NCBI GenBank assembly: GCA_029974015.1
Contig: JARKUF010000038.1
Span: forward strand, 99,672-163,671
DNA length: 64,000 bases
Direction of reading: 5' to 3'
Source: Spirochaetota bacterium
Lineage (GTDB): Bacteria > Spirochaetota > UBA4802 > JAGODF01
A program made the position numbers and the translations under genes. This document shows, piece after piece, positions 59,018 through 64,000 of the stretch. How positions within the stretch are numbered: position 1 is the stretch's first letter; each line of letters starts with the position of its first letter. The notes under the pieces were generated by a model, which was not told where the DNA came from, ran no database searches, and saw only the letters and a list, made by a program, of their open reading frames with translations.

Positions 59018-59085
59018 ACAGTATTCATGGTTCCCCTCTCTCCGAAGGGGGGTGGTAAAATCTTATTTTAGAGACCGCATTCAAC
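59018..59085. repeat. Degenerate dispersed stem-loop element
   Basis: GGTTCCCCTCTCTCCGAAGGGGGGTGGTAAAATCTTATTTTAGAGACCGCATTCAAC; tail matches TTTTAGAGACTGCCTTAA at 14.29 kb. Confidence 0.55.
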
Positions 59086-59298
59086 TTTTTTTTGAAAATA
59101 TCCGGCATCTCGGAAGAAAAAAACAAAAAAATTACAATTAGTCCTTGATACTGCGAAATTCCTGTCGTATATTATAAGAAGGGATGTTTGCCAAATAATG
59201 GCAATCTTTCCACACCGCGCAGTGACATCGGGCGGCCCCATCGTCAGTTTACCGCGTAGACCCAAGATACTTAACTATAATTTCTCTCTGGAGGCGCC

Positions 59299-61071
59299 AT
59301 GAAAAAATGGAGCGGCGAAATGTTTATCAATGAAGCGTGGGAACTGGGAAAAATCCTCGTTTCAAGTAAAGACCGCGAGGAGGTGCGCCGCCGCGTCCTG
59401 GACCATGTAAACCGCCTTCATTTTGAAACTTTCTCAGGGGGCCATGGAGACCTTCATGTGCTGGACCTCATCATCGTACGGGATTGCGCGAGGGCATGGC
59501 GCAGTATTCTCAATCCCCGGAGCGAGCAGATTTCGGGATGGAGCGTCCTCGACGCCCTGATGAAGGCCGCACGCGGAGAAGCCGATCCTGCACTCTCCCC
59601 CGCATTCTGGGCCGATATCATCCACCTCGCCCGGGGAATTGAGGGAAACTTCCACCCGCACAGCGATCAAACTACAGACCTCATCGACGCCGGAGAGGTC
59701 CATGGGAGGGAAGCCGCAAAGCTGCGTTCAAGGGAGTTGGACGAAATCGGCAAATACATGGATGCGCAGATGTCGAGGTACGAAAGCGGCCTAACAAAGG
59801 AAGCGGTGGAGCGCCGGGCAAAGAGAAGAAGGACGATACTGAAGGCCCTCGGAGGAACGGCCCGGGACTGGAAGGACTGGAAGTGGCATGTGAGGCATGT
59901 CGCGAAAAACGCCCGGGGACTTTCGAAAATGGCGAAGCTCAGCGAGGGCGAGAAATCGCGGATACAACGGGCGGAAGCGTCTTCCGTCCCTTTCGGCGTA
60001 ACGCCGTACTACGCCTCCCTTTTCGATGACGATCCGGCCCCGGGACGCGACCGTTCCGTCCGGGCCCAGGTTATCCCTCCGGAGACCTACCTCGACGCGT
60101 TCCACGACAAAACCTCCGACTACATGCTCGAGGCCGATACCTCGCCTGTGGACCTCATCACCCGGAGATACGCGGGGATCCTCATCCTGAAGCCCTACAA
60201 CACCTGCCCCCAGATCTGCGTCTACTGCCAGCGCAACTGGGAAATCGAAAACGCCATGGCCCCCGGCGCCATGGCGACAAAGAAGGACATTGACCGGGCG
60301 ATCGACTGGATACGGGACACACCGGCCATTGGAGAGGTCCTTCTCACCGGCGGGGACCCCATGATCGCTACGGACCCGGTACTCAAGAAAATTTTGGACC
60401 GCCTTGCCGACATTCCCCATGTGAAGCGGATCCGAATCGGCACAAGGACCCCGGTGACCCTTCCCATGCGCTTCACCCCGCAGCTCATGGGGCTTTTGAG
60501 TTCGTACAATGTCCCGGGGTGGAGGGAAATCTGCATTGTGACCCACATCCAGCACCCCTATGAGTTGACCCCGGAGCTCACCGCCGCCACGGCCGGACTT
60601 CTGCGCCGGGGGATAAGGGTGTACAATCAGCTCGTGTACACCTTCTACGTCTCCCGGCGCTTCGAGGCCGCGGTCCTGCGCGGCCTTATCAGGCTCTGCG
60701 GCGTAGACCCCTACTACACCTTTTATCCCAAAGGTAAGGAGGAAACATCCGATTACAGGGTCCCCGTGGCGCGCCTGGTCCAGGAACAGAAGGAGGAAGC
60801 GAGGCTCCTCACCGGCCTCTGCAGAACGGACGAGGCGGTGTTTAATCTCCCCGGACTTGGAAAAAACCATCTAAACGCCTGGCAGCACAGGGACATTGTT
60901 TCCATACGTCCGGACGGGTCCCGCGTCTATGAGTTCCATCCCTGGGAAAAAAAGATCGCGCCCCGGCGGACCTACATTGGCGACGATGTCCCTATTTTAG
61001 ACTACCTTGAGCGCCTGAAAAACATAGGCGAAAACCCCGATGATTACGAAAGCATCTGGTACTATTTTTAG
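59299..61071 (+). CDS. KamA (lysine 2,3-aminomutase-like) family radical SAM protein
   Basis: RYAGILILKPYNTCPQICVYCQRNWEIENAM; GEVLLTGGDPMIATDPVLKKILDRLADIPHVKRIRIGTRTPVTLPMRFTPQL. Confidence 0.92.
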   Translation: MKKWSGEMFINEAWELGKILVSSKDREEVRRRVLDHVNRLHFETFSGGHGDLHVLDLIIVRDCARAWRSILNPRSEQISGWSVLDALMKAARGEADPALSPAFWADIIHLARGIEGNFHPHSDQTTDLIDAGEVHGREAAKLRSRELDEIGKYMDAQMSRYESGLTKEAVERRAKRRRTILKALGGTARDWKDWKWHVRHVAKNARGLSKMAKLSEGEKSRIQRAEASSVPFGVTPYYASLFDDDPAPGRDRSVRAQVIPPETYLDAFHDKTSDYMLEADTSPVDLITRRYAGILILKPYNTCPQICVYCQRNWEIENAMAPGAMATKKDIDRAIDWIRDTPAIGEVLLTGGDPMIATDPVLKKILDRLADIPHVKRIRIGTRTPVTLPMRFTPQLMGLLSSYNVPGWREICIVTHIQHPYELTPELTAATAGLLRRGIRVYNQLVYTFYVSRRFEAAVLRGLIRLCGVDPYYTFYPKGKEETSDYRVPVARLVQEQKEEARLLTGLCRTDEAVFNLPGLGKNHLNAWQHRDIVSIRPDGSRVYEFHPWEKKIAPRRTYIGDDVPILDYLERLKNIGENPDDYESIWYYF

Positions 61072-61229
61072 CCGCCCCTGTATCCGCAAAATGTATTTGA
61101 CGAATACTTCGCGTCCCATTACGGTACTTTAAGTCAAATAGTGAAAGGCAGTTATCGGCGGGGAGGATGAAACCGGGGCGCAGAGAAAAGGGCAGCATCG
61201 GCGATACGATCACTTCAAAGGAGCATACC

Positions 61230-61592
61230 ATGAGTTTTTTTAAAGAAGCGGGCGATTCTCTTCTTCACTACACCGAGATAATCGTCAACAAAACCGAAAT
61301 GTACGCCAAGATCGGGAAGATCACCCTGGACATCAAGAGGATCGAAACCCAGATCCAGAAAACCCAGAGGGAGATGGGGGAATACGTCTATACGAAGTTC
61401 AAGGACGGCGCGCCGTCCCTGGGAAGCGATGACGAATTCATCGCGCAAAAATGCGGGGCCATCGATGAGCAACATGAATTGATAGCCCGGAAACGCCGGG
61501 AGATAGAAGATGTCCGCAAAGCCGGCCAGGGCCAGGAAGCCGAAAGTACCGGTGAGGGAGGCGAATCCGGCACAGAAAGCGGCGAGCCATGA
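61230..61592 (+). CDS. Hypothetical coiled-coil protein
   Basis: MSFFKEAGDSLLHYTEIIVNKTEMYAKIGKITLDIKRIETQIQKTQREMGEYVYTKF; GGAG-type RBS upstream. Confidence 0.7.
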   Translation: MSFFKEAGDSLLHYTEIIVNKTEMYAKIGKITLDIKRIETQIQKTQREMGEYVYTKFKDGAPSLGSDDEFIAQKCGAIDEQHELIARKRREIEDVRKAGQGQEAESTGEGGESGTESGEP

Positions 61593-63694
61593 GCCGACAT
61601 GGATATTCCGAAGGAAGGGGCCCGTCGCTAACATCGAAGCTTGTATCTTACATCAAAACTTGCCGGGGGGATTTTACCGCGGCCTCTGCGGCGGAGGCCA
61701 TCTCGGGCCCCGGTGAAAAAAAGAAACAGAAGGGCGGCCGGAAAAGGCTGTCGGACATCGAATACATCATCTCATCACTCCACGGCATCGGTTATCTCTC
61801 TAAAAAGAAAAAAAACAGCTACCGTCTAAATCCGGACTTCGCCTGCCGGGGCGCCATAAAAGTGGGCGGCTCCGGGAGCGCCGCCATTCAGCTTGACGAC
61901 GGGTTCGAAGTCCTCGTGAGAAAGGAACGCACGGGAAACGCCAGGACCGGCGATACCGTTGATTTCGAGTTCGACGACCTGATAAAAGGATACTTCTGGG
62001 CCAGGGTCACAGCAGTGTGCACCAGGGCCCGTGAAAGCCAGTTAGCGCGGATTGACGAGGCCCGGGAGAGGGGGATTTCGCTCACCCTCCTGGACACTCC
62101 CGGCAAAGTGCGCGTCCGGGCAGACCGTCCCGGCTTCGACGTGAACACAGGCTATTACGCCTTTGTGTCCCTCCTCGAAGAGATGACACCCCAGGGACAG
62201 AAGTGCGAAATAAAAGAAGCCTTCCCTCCGGATGATGAATCCTACGACCCACAGCGCATCATCGTGAAGCACGGGCTCCCGGGGCCCCACCGGGAATACC
62301 GTGAGCTCAAAAACGCGGACGAGGTGATTGCCGGAGAACTTAAGGGCCGGAAGGACTACCGGGGCCTTTACACCCTCACCATCGACGGCGCCTCGGCGAA
62401 GGACTTCGACGATGCCATCTCCCTTGAAAACGAGGGGCGCTGCCATAGGCTCTACGTCCATATCGCCGATGTCTCCGCCTTCGTCAGGAAAGGTTCCCCG
62501 CTGGACCGGGAGGCCCTGGAGCGCGGAAACAGCTACTACATCGGGGGCCGGGTGGTCCCCATGCTTCCCGAGACGCTCTCCAACGATCTCTGCTCCCTCA
62601 AAGCCGGAGAAGGCCGGCTCACCCTTACGGCGGAAATGCTGATAGACCCGGCGGGAAAGCTCCGCGAAATGGCTTTTCACCGGGGTATCATCCGCGTGGA
62701 CCGGCGCCTCAACTACGAGGAGGCGCATGAAATACTCAACAGCAAAGGACGCGACAGCGCGAAAAAAACCCTTTTGAAGATGGACCGCCTTTCCATCCTC
62801 CTGAAAAAAATGAGAATGACCCGGGGGCGGGTGGACCTGAACATACCGGGAGAGGAGATCATCTACGGCCCCGCGGGAGGGATTTCCGATATTCGTTTCG
62901 GGGCGCGCCTCTCAAGCCACCGCATAATCGAAGAGTTCATGCTTAGCGCCAACGAGGCCGCGTCGATTACCCTCCGGGAAGCCGGGATCCCGGCCCTGTA
63001 CCGTATTCACGAAAAAATCGGCGAGGAGAAGCTCACGGCCCTCGCCGGTTTCTTCCGCACCATCGGCATGAAGTTTGACAGGTCCCCGGGTATCGGCCTG
63101 GCCCTCCAGAAAGTTGTGGACGCCGTGGCCGGCAAGGAATACGAGCAGGTGGTAAACTTAATCATCCTCCGCTCCTTCATGCAGGCTTTTTACGGAAGTG
63201 AGCCTGCCGGGCATTTTGGACTGGGGTTTCGCGATTACACTCACTTCACATCCCCCATCAGGCGTTATTCGGACTTAATTGTCCATCGCTGCATCAAAAG
63301 CCTTCTTGAAGGCACGAAACCTCCATACACGCTTGCCGCACTTGATACAATCGGCGAGAAAATCTCCGCTCTGGAGCGCCTCGCCATGAAGGCAGAACGC
63401 GACTTTTTCAAACTCACCTCTTGCCGCCTCATGGCGGGCCAGGTGGGAAGGACCTTTGACGTTGTGGTGAGCAGCGTGTCGAAATACGGCCTCAACGTAG
63501 CGCTTATGGACCGGCCTGTGGAGGGGATGGTGCCGATGTGGACCATGACCGACGATTACTACATGGTGAACGAAGACGAATTCACCATAGTCGGAAAGCG
63601 CCTTGGACGGCGCTTCCGCATAGGGGACCGCCTGAAGGCGGTCCTCACAGGCGCCGACATCGATACAATGCGTTTGGATTTTGCAATACGGTGA
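61589..63694 (+). CDS. rnr: Ribonuclease R (RNase II/R family)
   Basis: TIDGASAKDFDDAISLE, LYVHIADVSAFVRKGSPLDREALERGNSYY, FGLGFRDYTHFTSPIRRYSDLIVHR. Confidence 0.95.
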   Translation: MSRHGYSEGRGPSLTSKLVSYIKTCRGDFTAASAAEAISGPGEKKKQKGGRKRLSDIEYIISSLHGIGYLSKKKKNSYRLNPDFACRGAIKVGGSGSAAIQLDDGFEVLVRKERTGNARTGDTVDFEFDDLIKGYFWARVTAVCTRARESQLARIDEARERGISLTLLDTPGKVRVRADRPGFDVNTGYYAFVSLLEEMTPQGQKCEIKEAFPPDDESYDPQRIIVKHGLPGPHREYRELKNADEVIAGELKGRKDYRGLYTLTIDGASAKDFDDAISLENEGRCHRLYVHIADVSAFVRKGSPLDREALERGNSYYIGGRVVPMLPETLSNDLCSLKAGEGRLTLTAEMLIDPAGKLREMAFHRGIIRVDRRLNYEEAHEILNSKGRDSAKKTLLKMDRLSILLKKMRMTRGRVDLNIPGEEIIYGPAGGISDIRFGARLSSHRIIEEFMLSANEAASITLREAGIPALYRIHEKIGEEKLTALAGFFRTIGMKFDRSPGIGLALQKVVDAVAGKEYEQVVNLIILRSFMQAFYGSEPAGHFGLGFRDYTHFTSPIRRYSDLIVHRCIKSLLEGTKPPYTLAALDTIGEKISALERLAMKAERDFFKLTSCRLMAGQVGRTFDVVVSSVSKYGLNVALMDRPVEGMVPMWTMTDDYYMVNEDEFTIVGKRLGRRFRIGDRLKAVLTGADIDTMRLDFAIR

Positions 63695-63909
63695 GGGTGG
63701 TGGTAATAGAATTATTATTTTAATTACAAAAAATGATTTATCATTCAGTATATTTTCGAAAAATATTAATATAATCGATAAAATTAAAGAATGGAAAAAT
63801 AGAAATAAAACATATATACTTAAAGCTTTCAGTATAACTTTTGTACTGCTATTGATTTTTAGGGGCTTCAGGCTTTACAGTGGGCAGCATATAGTATAAA
63901 GTGTCAAGC

Positions 63910-64000
63910 ATGAATGACAAAGAACTGTACAAAAACATACTTCACGTTAAAGGGCCTTGGGAAGTTACTGACGTTCAATTAGACCTAAAGGGCAATACTG
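63910..64000 (+). mobile_element. N-terminus of an ISL3-family-like transposase (partial, runs off the right edge)
   Basis: MNDKELYKNILHVKGPWEVTDVQLDLKGNT resembles the usual ISL3 transposase start; preceded by an abrupt AT-rich stretch from about 63.70 kb. Confidence 0.7.

Noticed and set aside
59791-60870. 359 aa minus-strand ORF opposite the KamA-family gene
   Set aside because: Shadow ORF in high-GC coding sequence; the plus-strand protein has clear radical SAM motifs.
1-64000. CRISPR arrays, rRNA or tRNA genes
   Set aside because: No repeat-spacer array, rRNA core sequence or convincing tRNA cloverleaf was recognised by eye; a tRNAscan/Infernal run would be decisive.

Overview
This 64 kb bacterial chromosomal window is moderately high in GC. 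Its lipoprotein, TPR and CIRCE content is compatible with a spirochaete-like organism, but that assignment is low confidence. It is mostly ordinary housekeeping and envelope genes: ispF (partial), STAS protein, recJ, RNase HI, an mlaEFD operon with an aromatic-rich companion, UPF0182, TPR proteins, amidase, radical SAM proteins, rnpB RNA on the minus strand, msrA, HtrA-like protease, htpG behind a CIRCE operator, a surface-protein cluster, CNNM/CBS pair, M23 peptidase, PBP1A, KamA-family enzyme, rnr, and a partial ISL3-type transposase at the right edge. An accessory, partly decayed island lies at about 23.6-28.7 kb. It holds a toxin-first PIN module with a 44 bp perfect palindrome, a DUF5684-like pseudogene, and a group II intron whose RT carries an in-frame stop and which sits inside an array of small hairpins with GGA loops. 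The best candidates for something undescribed are: (1) a dispersed family of about 13 intergenic stem-loop elements with shared flanking modules; (2) the GGA-loop hairpin array, whose units resemble the CsrA/RsmA binding consensus, interrupted by the intron; (3) a metabolic cluster joining two 2-hydroxyacyl-CoA-dehydratase-like proteins to the DUF39/UPF0280/NIL-ferredoxin sulfur-assimilation (homocysteine) set under an IclR regulator; (4) the aromatic-repeat protein at the head of the mla operon. All calls come from reading the sequence; no database search was run.
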